Position numbers and translations under genes: made by a program
Notes under the pieces: generated by a model
The model's database searches: none
Told to the model about the DNA's origin: nothing
What the model saw: only the letters and a program-made list of their open reading frames with translations
In this document: positions 7,576 to 14,893 of the stretch, piece by piece
Layout: each line of letters opens with the position of its first letter
Position numbering within the stretch: position 1 is the stretch's first letter
NCBI GenBank assembly: GCA_016870475.1
Contig: VGBO01000020.1
Location: 1-37,325 of the forward strand
Direction: 5' to 3'
Source: Actinomycetota bacterium
Lineage (GTDB): Bacteria; Actinomycetota; Acidimicrobiia; Acidimicrobiales; CAIXPF01
Length of the DNA: 37,325 nt

Positions 7576-8439
7576 TCAGCAGTGCAGGGTGTAAGCGCCG
7601 TCGCCGTCGGCGGTGAGGGTCCCGGCGGTCGGGCTGCCGAAGTGGGTCCCGATGATCAGCGTGGCGTCGTCGGACCAGCGGTCGAGGAACGCCTTGCGGG
7701 TGTGGCGGGCCATGTCGGGGTCGGTGTCGAACATGCTCGAGTGCTCGGGCGCAGCGATCTGCAACGGCGTGTGGATCATGTCGCCGGTGATCACGGCGCG
7801 CTGCCCTTCGGACTCGATCACGAGGGACACGTGGCCGGGAGTGTGGCCGGGCGTCGGCTCGTAGTGGATCCCGGGGCACACCTCGTGGGAGGTGCTGACG
7901 AGGTCGGCGAGGCCGGCCTCGTGGATCGGGGCGACCGAGTCGGCGAAGGTCTCGTCACCGTTGATGTCGGGGGCGACCTGCCAGTGCTCGAACTCGGGCT
8001 TCACGAACAGGTAGCGGGCGTTCGGGAAGGTCGGGAACCATCGACCGTCGACGAGCTTGGTGTTCCACCCGACGTGGTCCACGTGGAGGTGCGTGCAGAT
8101 CACGGTGTCGATCGTCTCCGCCGGGTACCCGGCGGCAGCGAGGTCGTCGAGGAAGGGGCCCTGCAGGTTCGCCCAACCGGGGTTGTGGCGTTCCTTGTCG
8201 TTGCCGATGCACGTGTCGACGATGATGCGGCGTCCGCCGCCGTCGATGACGAGCGCGTGGATCTTCTGGAGGAGGAAGCCTTCGGGGCTCACGAAGTTCG
8301 GCTGCAGCCACGGCTTGCGCTCGGCGATGCCGAGCACGGCCTTCTTGTCGAGGTCGGCGAAGAGGAACCGGGGCGACGTGGGCGCCTCCGACTCGACGAC
8401 CGACGTGATGGTGAACGCACCGACCTGCCAGCGCAACAT
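7576..8439 (-). CDS. MBL-fold metallo-hydrolase
   Basis: A 287-aa metallo-beta-lactamase-fold protein beginning MLRWQVGAFTITSVVESEAP. Metal-ligand motifs are complete: CTHLHVDHVGW (HxHxDH), the His of PTPGHTPGHVS, the Asp of AVITGDMIHTP and the His of IIGTHFGSPTAG. This arrangement fits AHL-lactonase-like and other broad hydrolases of the family. No signal peptide is visible. A strong Shine-Dalgarno GGAGGAA (8444-8450, minus strand) lies 4 nt before the ATG, unlike most genes here. TACGGT at 8491-8496 (minus) is a plausible -10, giving a leader of about 45 nt. Substrate is not inferable. Confidence 0.88.
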   Translation of the reverse strand: MLRWQVGAFTITSVVESEAPTSPRFLFADLDKKAVLGIAERKPWLQPNFVSPEGFLLQKIHALVIDGGGRRIIVDTCIGNDKERHNPGWANLQGPFLDDLAAAGYPAETIDTVICTHLHVDHVGWNTKLVDGRWFPTFPNARYLFVKPEFEHWQVAPDINGDETFADSVAPIHEAGLADLVSTSHEVCPGIHYEPTPGHTPGHVSLVIESEGQRAVITGDMIHTPLQIAAPEHSSMFDTDPDMARHTRKAFLDRWSDDATLIIGTHFGSPTAGTLTADGDGAYTLHC

Positions 8440-8527
8440 GACGTTCCTCCCCCGGAGCGGTGACGGCGGTCCGGCCGCCCATCGTCCGGGACCGTAGCGT
8501 CCGTCGTCCGTTGTCACCGGTCGGTCG

Positions 8528-8541
8528 TAACGTGTTCCGTC
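8528..8541 (+). promoter_or_regulatory. Predicted leaderless promoter (-10 TAACGT) of rmuC
   Basis: TAACGT (8528-8533) ends 8 nt before the ATG at 8542. There is no Shine-Dalgarno sequence. It lies in the divergent region shared with the MBL gene, whose own -10 TACGGT is at 8491-8496 on the minus strand. Confidence 0.5.
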
Positions 8542-9582
8542 ATGACGGTGTCGGAGCTGGTCCTCGTCGTGGCGGCAGCGGGTGTGGTCGCCGGGTTGGT
8601 GGCGGCGGTGGTCGTGGTCGTGGCGGGCCGCGGCCGGTCGTCGGTTCCGGTGGCGGCGGTCGGTGCCGATGCGGTGCAGTCCCAGCTCGCCGTGCTCGGC
8701 GAGCAGCTGCGGGCCGTGCAGGCGGTGGCGGAGCGGTTGCAGGGGGACCGGGCACGCCAGCACGGCGAGCTGGTGGCGACGCTCGAGGCGCACAGTCGCA
8801 CCACCGAGTCCCTCGGCGCGACGGCGCAGGCGCTGCGCACCGTGCTCGCCAACCCGAAGGCCCGGGGTCGTTGGGGCGAGCGCATCGCCGACGACGTGCT
8901 CCGGTTGTCGGGGCTCGTGGAGGGCGTCTCCTACGTCCGGCAGCGGCAGAACGCCACGGGCACGGTGCCCGACGTCACCTTCCTCCTGCCCGACGGGCTC
9001 GTGGTCAACATGGACGTCAAGTTCCCCCTCGACAACTACGGCCGGATGGTCGAGGCGACCTCCGACGCGGAGCGCGACGAGGCCGGTCGGCTCTTCGTGC
9101 GTGATGTGCGCAACCGTGTGCGGGAGCTGGGCGGTCGCGGGTACGTCGAGCCGGGGGTCACGCTCGGCTTCGTGCTGCTTTTCGTCCCGAACGAGGCCGT
9201 GTACGGCTTCCTGCACGACACGGCGCCCGACCTCGCGGACGAGGCGCTCGGGCGGGGCGTGGTGCTGTGCTCGCCGTTCACGCTCTACGCCGTGGTCAGC
9301 ATCATCCGCCACGCCGTCGAGCAGTTCGAGCTCGCTCGCACGTCCGACGAGGTCGTCGCCACGCTGCAGAGGTTCACGCTGGAGTGGGAGAAGTTCACGG
9401 CATCCCTCGACACGCTCGGCCGTCGTCTCGAATCGGCGCAGAAGGCCTTCGAAGACCTGAGTGGGCCGCGCCGTCGACAGCTCGAACGGGTGCTCGACCG
9501 GGCGGGCACGATCGAGGCGCCCGGGGGCGAGGGACGAGGTGACCGTCCCGAGCCGGAGGGACTCCGTGCGGTCGGGGACTGA
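8542..9582 (+). CDS. rmuC: DNA recombination protein RmuC
   Basis: A 346-aa RmuC-family protein. An N-terminal membrane anchor spans about residues 5-29 (LVLVVAAAGVVAGLVAAVVV). A helical, coiled-coil-prone section follows (residues ~48-95), and then the PD-(D/E)xK-like nuclease-fold core: GRWGERIADDVLR, VPDVTFLLPDGLVVNMDVKF and LFVPNEAVYGF. E. coli RmuC limits recombination at inverted repeats; the exact biochemical role is not settled. It is a single gene between the divergent MBL gene and metG, which has its own promoter. Length is shorter than the E. coli protein (475 aa) because the coiled coil is shorter, as usual in Actinobacteria. Confidence 0.9.
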   Translation: MTVSELVLVVAAAGVVAGLVAAVVVVVAGRGRSSVPVAAVGADAVQSQLAVLGEQLRAVQAVAERLQGDRARQHGELVATLEAHSRTTESLGATAQALRTVLANPKARGRWGERIADDVLRLSGLVEGVSYVRQRQNATGTVPDVTFLLPDGLVVNMDVKFPLDNYGRMVEATSDAERDEAGRLFVRDVRNRVRELGGRGYVEPGVTLGFVLLFVPNEAVYGFLHDTAPDLADEALGRGVVLCSPFTLYAVVSIIRHAVEQFELARTSDEVVATLQRFTLEWEKFTASLDTLGRRLESAQKAFEDLSGPRRRQLERVLDRAGTIEAPGGEGRGDRPEPEGLRAVGD

Positions 9583-9622
9583 GCGACCGACCCCGGCGCG
9601 ATGGGTCCGCAGGGGTGCCGGG

Positions 9623-9636
9623 TAGCATCGTTCGCC
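9623..9636 (+). promoter_or_regulatory. Predicted leaderless promoter (-10 TAGCAT) of the metG-tatD-rsmA-ispE operon
   Basis: TAGCAT (9623-9628) followed by 8 nt and GTG 9637. There is no Shine-Dalgarno sequence. It is the only clear promoter before the four-gene run, apart from an internal one before ispE. Confidence 0.5.
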
Positions 9637-11136
9637 GTGGGCCGCTTCTACGTCACGACGCCGATCTACTACGTCAACGACGCCCCCCACATCGGCCACG
9701 CCTACACGACGGTCACCGCCGATGCGCTCGCCCGTTGGCACCGGATGCTCGGTGAGGACGTCTGGTTCCTCACCGGCACCGACGAGCACGGGCTCAAGGT
9801 CGCCCAGGCGGCCGACGCGAACGGGGTCACCCCCCGGGAGTGGGCGGACACGGTCGTGCAGCGGTACCGCGACGTGTGGGACCTGCTCGACATCGCCTAC
9901 GACGACTTCATCCGGACCACCGAGCCACGGCACTACGCGGCCGTGGCGAAGTTGCTCGAGGCATGCCGGGCCGCCGGGGACATCGAGCTTGGCACCTACC
10001 GGGGCTGGTACTCGGTCTCCGACGAGGAGTACATCACCGCGGACGAGGTCGAGGAGTACCGGTCCCGCGGGCGCAACGTCATCGAGATGGAGGAGCCGAA
10101 CTACTTCTTCCGGCTCTCCCGCTTCGGCGACCGGCTACTCGAGTGGTACGAGCGCCATCCGGAGGCGATCACGCCGGAGACTCGCCGCAACGAGGTCCTC
10201 GGGTTCATCCGCCAGGGGTTGCAGGACTTCTCGATCTCGCGGACGTCGCTCACCTGGGGTGTGCCGCTCCCCTGGGATCCCGATCACGTCACCTACGTCT
10301 GGTTCGACGCCCTTACCAACTACATCACCGCCGTCGGGTACGCCGACGACGACGACCGGTTCCGCACCTGGTGGCCCGCCGCGCGGCACCTGATCGGCAA
10401 GGACATCATCCGGTTCCACTGCGTCTACTGGCCGGCGATGCTGCTCTCGGCGGGGCTCGAACCGCCGGCCGACTGGCACGTGCACGGTTGGCTGCTCGTC
10501 GGTGGCGAGAAGATGTCGAAGACCCGTCTCAACCAGATCGCCCCGGCCGACCTCGTCGCCGACTTCGGGGTCGACGGCTACCGCTACCACTTCCTCCGCG
10601 ACCCGAGCTTCGGGCCCGACAGCGACTTTTCCTACGAGGGCATGGTCGTGCGGTACAACACCGATCTGGCGAACAACCTGGGGAACCTGCTCGCCCGCGT
10701 GGCGACCGTCGTCGGCAAGTCCTGCGGCGGGATCGGCCCGGCGCCCTCGCCCGACGCCCCGCTCGCCGCAGTGGTCACCGAGGCGTACGCCACTGCGGCC
10801 GAGGCTTGGGCGGCCGTGCAGCCCTCCGTCGCGCTCGAGGCCACCTGGCGGATCGTCCGGGAGACCAACGCCCATCTCGAGGCGCACGAGCCCTGGAAGA
10901 TGGCGCCCGGCCCTGAGCTCGACCGGGTGATGGGCGACGCGCTGGAGGCACTCCGGGTCGTCGCGGTCCTCGCGGCACCGGCGATCCCCCGCAGCGCCCA
11001 GGCGGTGTGGGAGCGCATCGGGATGTCCGGCGCGGTCGCGGCGCAACGCCTGCCCGATGCCGCCGTGTGGGGTGGGTACCCCGGCGGGTGCACGGTGACC
11101 AAGGGCGAGTCGCTGTTCCCACGCGTGCGCGCCTGA
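9637..11136 (+). CDS. metG: Methionyl-tRNA synthetase
   Basis: A 499-aa class I aminoacyl-tRNA synthetase charging tRNA-Met. It begins VGRFYVTTPIYYVNDAPHIG, with the HIGH motif at residues 18-21 (HIGH itself), then FLTGTDEHGLKVAQ. The second signature KMSKT sits near residue 292 (VGGEKMSKTRLNQI). The YSVSDEEYITADEV connective segment lacks Cys knuckles, and there is no C-terminal EMAPII-like tRNA-binding domain, consistent with the short monomeric type. GTG 9637 is chosen because it precedes the conserved RFYVTTPIYYVN and matches the TAGCAT spacing; an in-frame ATG at 9601 lies upstream of that promoter. It is the first gene of an operon, with a TGATG junction to tatD. Confidence 0.96.
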   Translation: MGRFYVTTPIYYVNDAPHIGHAYTTVTADALARWHRMLGEDVWFLTGTDEHGLKVAQAADANGVTPREWADTVVQRYRDVWDLLDIAYDDFIRTTEPRHYAAVAKLLEACRAAGDIELGTYRGWYSVSDEEYITADEVEEYRSRGRNVIEMEEPNYFFRLSRFGDRLLEWYERHPEAITPETRRNEVLGFIRQGLQDFSISRTSLTWGVPLPWDPDHVTYVWFDALTNYITAVGYADDDDRFRTWWPAARHLIGKDIIRFHCVYWPAMLLSAGLEPPADWHVHGWLLVGGEKMSKTRLNQIAPADLVADFGVDGYRYHFLRDPSFGPDSDFSYEGMVVRYNTDLANNLGNLLARVATVVGKSCGGIGPAPSPDAPLAAVVTEAYATAAEAWAAVQPSVALEATWRIVRETNAHLEAHEPWKMAPGPELDRVMGDALEALRVVAVLAAPAIPRSAQAVWERIGMSGAVAAQRLPDAAVWGGYPGGCTVTKGESLFPRVRA

Positions 11137-11891
11137 TGCGCTGGTTCGACCACCACTGCCACCTCGAGCCCGGTCCGGGGGGCGCTGCCGCCGTCGCTGC
11201 GGCGCTCGACGCCGGCGTGGTGCGCCTGCTCACCGTCGGCACCGACCTCGAGCGGTCGACCGAGGCGATCGGCGTCGCCCGGGCACACCCCGGCACGGTC
11301 TGGGCGACGGCCGGCGTCCACCCGCACGACGCGGCGACCGCCGACCTCGAGGGGCTCCGGGCGCTGCTCGCCGCGCCCGAGGTCGTCGCCGTCGGCGAGT
11401 GCGGGCTCGACCACTACTACGACCACTCCCCGAGGCAGGAGCAGCGCGCCGTGTTCGCCGCCCAGATCGGCCTCGCGCACGAGCTCGGGCTGCCGCTCGT
11501 GATCCACACCCGGGATGCCTGGGAGGAGACCTTCGACGTGCTCGTCACCGAGGGCGCCCCCGAGCGAACGGTGTTCCACTGCTTCACCGGCGGCGAGGAC
11601 GAGGCACGCCGCTGCCTCGACCTCGGCGCGCATCTCAGCTTCTCGGGGATTGTCACGTTCCGGAACGCCGAGGACGTGCGCGCTGCCGCTCGCCTCTGCC
11701 CGCTCGACCGTCTGCTCGTCGAGACGGACTCGCCGTACCTCGCCCCGGTGCCGCACCGGGGCCGGCCCAACCAGCCGGCGTGGGTGCCCGCCGTCGGCGC
11801 CGCCGTCGCCGCGGAGCGCGGCGTACCCGTCGAGGACCTTGCCGCCGCCACCTGGGAGACGACGAACCGGTTCTACGGGCTGGCGGGGTGA
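11136..11891 (+). CDS. tatD: TatD family metal-dependent deoxyribonuclease
   Basis: A 251-aa TIM-barrel metallohydrolase of the TatD family, associated with 3'-5' DNase activity. Metal-binding motifs: FDHHCHLEP (HxH), VAVGECGLDHYYDHS (E), VIHTRDAW (H), VFHCFTGG (H) and LLVETDSPYLAP (D), all in standard order. The ATG overlaps the metG stop by one base (TGATG), and its stop overlaps the GTG of rsmA (GTGA). In many Actinobacteria a resuscitation-promoting factor gene lies between tatD and rsmA; here there is no room for one. Length is normal. Confidence 0.94.
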   Translation: MRWFDHHCHLEPGPGGAAAVAAALDAGVVRLLTVGTDLERSTEAIGVARAHPGTVWATAGVHPHDAATADLEGLRALLAAPEVVAVGECGLDHYYDHSPRQEQRAVFAAQIGLAHELGLPLVIHTRDAWEETFDVLVTEGAPERTVFHCFTGGEDEARRCLDLGAHLSFSGIVTFRNAEDVRAAARLCPLDRLLVETDSPYLAPVPHRGRPNQPAWVPAVGAAVAAERGVPVEDLAAATWETTNRFYGLAG

Positions 11892-12724
11892 CGCACAGTC
11901 GTTCCGCGCTCGTCGAGCTGCTCGACCGGCACGGCATCGTGCTCGGCCGTGCGCTCGGGCAGAACTACGTGGCCGATCCGAACACGGTGCGGCGCATCGC
12001 GCGGCTCGCGGCGGTGGGCCCCGGTGACCTGGTCGTCGAGATCGGCGCCGGAGTGGGTTCGCTGACGCTCGCCCTGCTCGAGACGGGTGCGGAGGTGACT
12101 GCGATCGAGGTCGACGGCCGGGTCGCGGCGGTGCTGCGGGACGTGCTCGCCCCCACTGCGGCGCGGGTCGTCACCGCCGATGCGACGACGCTCGACTGGG
12201 ACGCGTTGGTGGGACCGGGGCCCGCCGCCGGTGGGGCATCGTGGACGCTCGTGGCCAACCTGCCGTACAACCTCGCGACGGGGATCGTGCTCGATCTGTT
12301 GGCCGGTGTGCCGGCGATCGGTCGGATGCTCGTGATGGTGCAGCTCGAGGTCGCCGAACGGCTCGCCGCCCCGGCGGGGTCGCGGACCTACGGGCTGCCG
12401 TCGGTGAAGCTCGCCTGGTTCGCCCGCGCCCGGATCGTCGGGCGGGTCCCACCGACGGTGTTCGTACCGGAGCCCCGGGTGCAGTCGGCGTTGCTCGCGG
12501 TCGACCGGCACCCGGCGCCGGCGGCCGACGAGGCGACCTTCGCCGTGGTCCGTTCGCTGCTCGACGTGGCGTTCGGGCAGCGGCGGAAGATGCTGCGCCG
12601 GACGCTCGGCGACCGGATCGACGAGGCGGGCTTCGCAGCCGCCGGGATCGCACCGTCGGCACGGCCGGAGGAGCTCGACGTCGACGCCTGGGTGCGGCTG
12701 GCCGCGGTCGTGGGCCGAGCATGA
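11888..12724 (+). CDS. rsmA: 16S rRNA (adenine1518/1519-N6)-dimethyltransferase RsmA (KsgA)
   Basis: A 278-aa SAM-dependent methyltransferase that dimethylates two adjacent adenines in helix 45 of 16S rRNA. Motifs: LGQNYVADPNTVRRI (the family LGQNFL segment), VVEIGAGVGSLTLALLETGA (SAM motif I), VTAIEVDGR, the catalytic NLPYN (VANLPYNLATGI), and a C-terminal helical domain with AFGQRRKMLRRTL. GTG 11888 overlaps the tatD stop by four bases. The downstream ispE ATG overlaps the rsmA stop. Length is typical. Confidence 0.96.
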   Translation: MTHSRSALVELLDRHGIVLGRALGQNYVADPNTVRRIARLAAVGPGDLVVEIGAGVGSLTLALLETGAEVTAIEVDGRVAAVLRDVLAPTAARVVTADATTLDWDALVGPGPAAGGASWTLVANLPYNLATGIVLDLLAGVPAIGRMLVMVQLEVAERLAAPAGSRTYGLPSVKLAWFARARIVGRVPPTVFVPEPRVQSALLAVDRHPAPAADEATFAVVRSLLDVAFGQRRKMLRRTLGDRIDEAGFAAAGIAPSARPEELDVDAWVRLAAVVGRA

Positions 12725-13485
12725 GCATCCCGCCTGCTCCGGCCGGTCGGTACCGTGGCGCCGTGCAGGTCGTCGAGGCCCCCGCGAAGTTGACGGTCTC
12801 GCTCCGGGTGACCGGGGTGCGTGCGGACGGGTACCACCTGATCGACGCCGAGATGGTCTCCCTCGATCTCACCGACACCCTCGAGTTCGAGCCGGACGGC
12901 GAGGGCATCGAGGTCGTCTACGCAGGTCCGGCGGCGGCGAATCCCGGGCTCCCGGTCCCGGCGGGGCCCGACAACCTCGTCGCCCGGGCGCTGGAGCTGG
13001 TCGGGCGTCGCGCGCGGGTGCGGATCACGAAGCGGATCCCTGCGGGGGCCGGCCTCGGTGGCGGGTCCGCCGACGCCGCGGCGGTGCTGCGCTGGGCGGG
13101 CTGCGACGACCTTGGGCTCGCGGCCCGCCTCGGGGCGGACGTACCGTTCTGCCTGCTCGGCGGTCGCGCCCGGGTGAGCGGGGTGGGCGAGGTCGTGCAG
13201 CCGTTGCCGCCGGTGCGGCGGAACTTCACCTTGGTGCTGCCGCCGATGTCGTGTCCGACGGCGGAGGTCTACCGGGCGTGGGACCGTCTCGGCGGCCCGA
13301 CCGGTCCGGGGTCGAACGACCTCGAGACCGCAGCGGTCGCGGTGGTTCCCGAACTCGCCCGGTGGCGTGATCGCCTCGCCGACGCAACGAAGACCCGCCC
13401 CCACCTTGCGGGGAGCGGGTCGACGTGGTTCGTCGACGGTGCGTTCCCCGGCCCGGACCGTGTCGTGGTGACGACGACGTCCTGA
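12721..13485 (+). CDS. ispE: 4-diphosphocytidyl-2-C-methyl-D-erythritol kinase IspE
   Basis: A GHMP kinase of the non-mevalonate isoprenoid pathway, phosphorylating CDP-ME. Motifs: PAKLTVSLRVTGVRADGYH (family start A-K-x-N-x-x-L, here with T for N), the ATP loop IPAGAGLGGGSADAAAVLRW, GADVPFCLLGGRARVSGVGE and the C-terminal LAGSGSTWF. Two starts compete. ATG 12721 overlaps the rsmA stop (ATGA) and gives 254 aa. GTG 12763 gives 240 aa and has TACCGT (12751-12756) exactly 6 nt upstream. Both may be used. Even the long form is shorter than the usual 280-310 aa. A convergent bS22 gene follows. Confidence 0.93.
   Translation: MSIPPAPAGRYRGAVQVVEAPAKLTVSLRVTGVRADGYHLIDAEMVSLDLTDTLEFEPDGEGIEVVYAGPAAANPGLPVPAGPDNLVARALELVGRRARVRITKRIPAGAGLGGGSADAAAVLRWAGCDDLGLAARLGADVPFCLLGGRARVSGVGEVVQPLPPVRRNFTLVLPPMSCPTAEVYRAWDRLGGPTGPGSNDLETAAVAVVPELARWRDRLADATKTRPHLAGSGSTWFVDGAFPGPDRVVVTTTS
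12751..12762 (+). promoter_or_regulatory. Possible internal leaderless promoter (-10 TACCGT) within the 5' end of ispE
   Basis: TACCGT (12751-12756) and a 6-nt gap precede GTG 12763, in frame with and 14 codons inside the ATG-initiated ispE. This would give IspE a second start independent of the metG operon. Confidence 0.4.
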
Positions 13486-13510
13486 CCGGTCGGCGCCGTC
13501 GAGCCGAGGT

Positions 13511-13612
13511 CTATTTGCCCTTTGCGCGTCGTTGGAATCGCGTGCGCTTCAGCATCTTCTTGTGCTTCTTCTTGCGCATGCGCTTCCGGCGCTTCTTGAT
13601 CAGCGAGCCCAT
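13511..13612 (-). CDS. 30S ribosomal protein bS22 (33 aa; AURKAIP1/COX24-like)
   Basis: A 33-codon gene encoding a lysine/arginine-rich peptide: MGSLIKKRRKRMRKKKHKKM, then LKRTRFQRRAKGK. It matches, as I recall it, the actinobacterial bS22 consensus MGSVIKKRRKRMxKKKHRKL-x-RRTRxQRR-x-x-GK. This small protein binds 16S rRNA near the decoding region and is related to the COX24/AURKAIP1 domain of mitochondrial mS38. TAGGGT lies 10 nt upstream of the ATG on the minus strand. It is convergent with ispE and divergent from the tRNA-Gln/glmU unit. Confidence 0.93.
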   Translation of the reverse strand: MGSLIKKRRKRMRKKKHKKMLKRTRFQRRAKGK

Positions 13613-13686
13613 GAGGTCGGTCACCCTAGCGGGCCGGCCGGTCGACGGCGAACCAGGTCGGCCCCGCCCGGTCCGGCGGGTGGCGC

Positions 13687-13692
13687 TACCGT
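13687..13692 (+). promoter_or_regulatory. Likely -10 element (TACCGT) for tRNA-Gln
   Basis: TACCGT lies 15 nt before the first base of the mature tRNA, so transcription would begin a few bases upstream of it. Inferred from position and the local consensus. Confidence 0.4.
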
Positions 13693-13707
13693 CGGCGGCG
13701 TGCCCGT

Positions 13708-13783
13708 TGGCGGGTAGTTCAATTGGCAGAACGCCTGACTTTGGTTCAGGAAGTTGCAGGTTCGATTCCTGCCCCGCCAGCCA
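13708..13783 (+). tRNA. tRNA-Gln (anticodon TTG), CCA encoded
   Basis: A complete cloverleaf of 76 nt. Acceptor stem TGGCGGG / CCCGCCA (with the weak U1-A72 pair typical of bacterial tRNA-Gln), D-arm GTTC...GAAC, anticodon arm CCTGA-CTTTGGT-TCAGG with anticodon TTG, T-arm GCAGG-TTCGATT-CCTGC, discriminator G and encoded CCA at 13781-13783. The final A of CCA is also the A of the glmU start codon. A tRNA-Gln gene next to glmU is also found in mycobacteria. Confidence 0.97.
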
Positions 13784-14880
13784 TGACCTCTCGTTCGCTC
13801 GCTGCCGTCGTCCTCGCCGCCGGGGAGGGTCGCCGTATGCGGTCCGACCGTCCCAAGCCGCTGCACCTGCTGTGCGGTCGGCCGCTGCTGCTCTACGTGG
13901 TCGACACGCTCGCCGATCTTCCGGTGGACCGGGTCGTGGTGGTCGTGGGCGCTGCCGCCGAGCTGGTGACGAAGCGCATCCTCCGGGACGTCGACGGGAC
14001 GCTCGTCGACTTCGTCGAGCAGCCCGTTCCCCGGGGGACCGCCGACGCGGTGCACGCGGCGCTCGCCGTGCTGCCCGAGGACGACCTCGGTGACGACGAC
14101 GTCCTCGTCGTGCCGGTCGACATGCCGCTGCTGTCGACGGCGAGCCTTCGTCGGCTCGTGGAGACCCACCGGTCGGGCGACGCCGCGTGCACGGTGCTCA
14201 CCGTCCGTCGGGCCGAGCCGGCCGGGTTCCCCCGGGTGGTCCGTGGTCGTGACGACTGGATCGTCCGCCTCGTCGCCGAGCCCGACGCTCTCGCCGACGA
14301 ATGGTCGATCGAGGAGGTGTCGGTGTCGGTGTTCTGCGCCCGCCGAAGCCTGCTCGGGGCGGCGATCCGGCGGTTGACCCCGGCGGACGACGGGGGGTAT
14401 CGGCTCGAGGACGTGGTCGAGGTGCTGGCGCGGGCGGGCCACCGGATCGCTGCGGTCGAGGTCGGGGAGATCGGTGAAGTGGCCGAGGTCGACGACCGGG
14501 TCCGTCTCGCCGAGGTCGAGGCCGAGCTCCGTCGTCGGATCAACCATGCGTGGCTCGCCGCGGGCGTGTCGATGCTCGATCCGGCGACCTGCTACGTCGA
14601 CGCGACCGTGCAGCTCGGTCGTGACGTGACGCTGTTCCCCGGCACGTTGCTGCAGGGTCGGACCGTGATCGGCGCCGGTGCGGAGATCGGGCCGAACGTG
14701 CGCCTCGTCGACTGCGTGGTGGGGGAAGGGGTTCGCGTGCAGCACACCGTGGGAATCGACGCCGAGATCGGCGACGACGCGGTCGTCGGCCCCTTCGTCG
14801 CGCTCGAGGCGGGCGCCCGCGTCGAGGCCGGTCAGCGGGTCGTCGCGGGCACGACCGTGCGCCTGACCGATCCGATCTGA
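13783..14880 (+). CDS. glmU: GlmU-like UDP-N-acetylglucosamine pyrophosphorylase, C-terminally shortened
   Basis: A 365-aa protein with the GlmU uridylyltransferase domain at residues 1-230: LAAGEGRRMRSDRPKPLH, EQPVPRGTADAVHAAL, VVPVDMPLLS and YRLEDVVEVL. A linker helix and the start of a left-handed beta-helix follow (AWLAAGVSMLDPATCYVD, LFPGTLLQGRTVIGAGAEIG). E. coli GlmU has 456 aa. The coils carrying the acetyltransferase residues (E. coli Arg333, Lys351, His363, Tyr366, Asn377, Lys392) are missing: the chain goes from IGDDAVVGPFVALEAGARV straight to EAGQRVVAGTTVRLTDPI, which looks like the terminal cap coil. It probably makes UDP-GlcNAc from GlcNAc-1-P but cannot acetylate GlcN-1-P. Its ATG overlaps the tRNA-Gln CCA by one base, and no later ATG/GTG precedes the nucleotide-binding motif. 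Confidence 0.88.
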   Translation: MTSRSLAAVVLAAGEGRRMRSDRPKPLHLLCGRPLLLYVVDTLADLPVDRVVVVVGAAAELVTKRILRDVDGTLVDFVEQPVPRGTADAVHAALAVLPEDDLGDDDVLVVPVDMPLLSTASLRRLVETHRSGDAACTVLTVRRAEPAGFPRVVRGRDDWIVRLVAEPDALADEWSIEEVSVSVFCARRSLLGAAIRRLTPADDGGYRLEDVVEVLARAGHRIAAVEVGEIGEVAEVDDRVRLAEVEAELRRRINHAWLAAGVSMLDPATCYVDATVQLGRDVTLFPGTLLQGRTVIGAGAEIGPNVRLVDCVVGEGVRVQHTVGIDAEIGDDAVVGPFVALEAGARVEAGQRVVAGTTVRLTDPI

Positions 14881-14893
14881 CATTCTCTCCGCC
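14881..14893 (+). promoter_or_regulatory. Possible leaderless promoter (-10-like CATTCT) of prs
   Basis: CATTCT (14881-14886) begins right after the glmU stop and ends 7 nt before GTG 14894. It deviates from TANNNT at the first base. There is no Shine-Dalgarno sequence. Confidence 0.35.

Noticed and set aside
13783-14880. GlmU shortened by a frameshift or premature stop
   Set aside because: The end resembles the terminal cap coil and prs begins 14 bp later, leaving no room for a lost C-terminal remnant; an in-frame internal deletion is a better reading.
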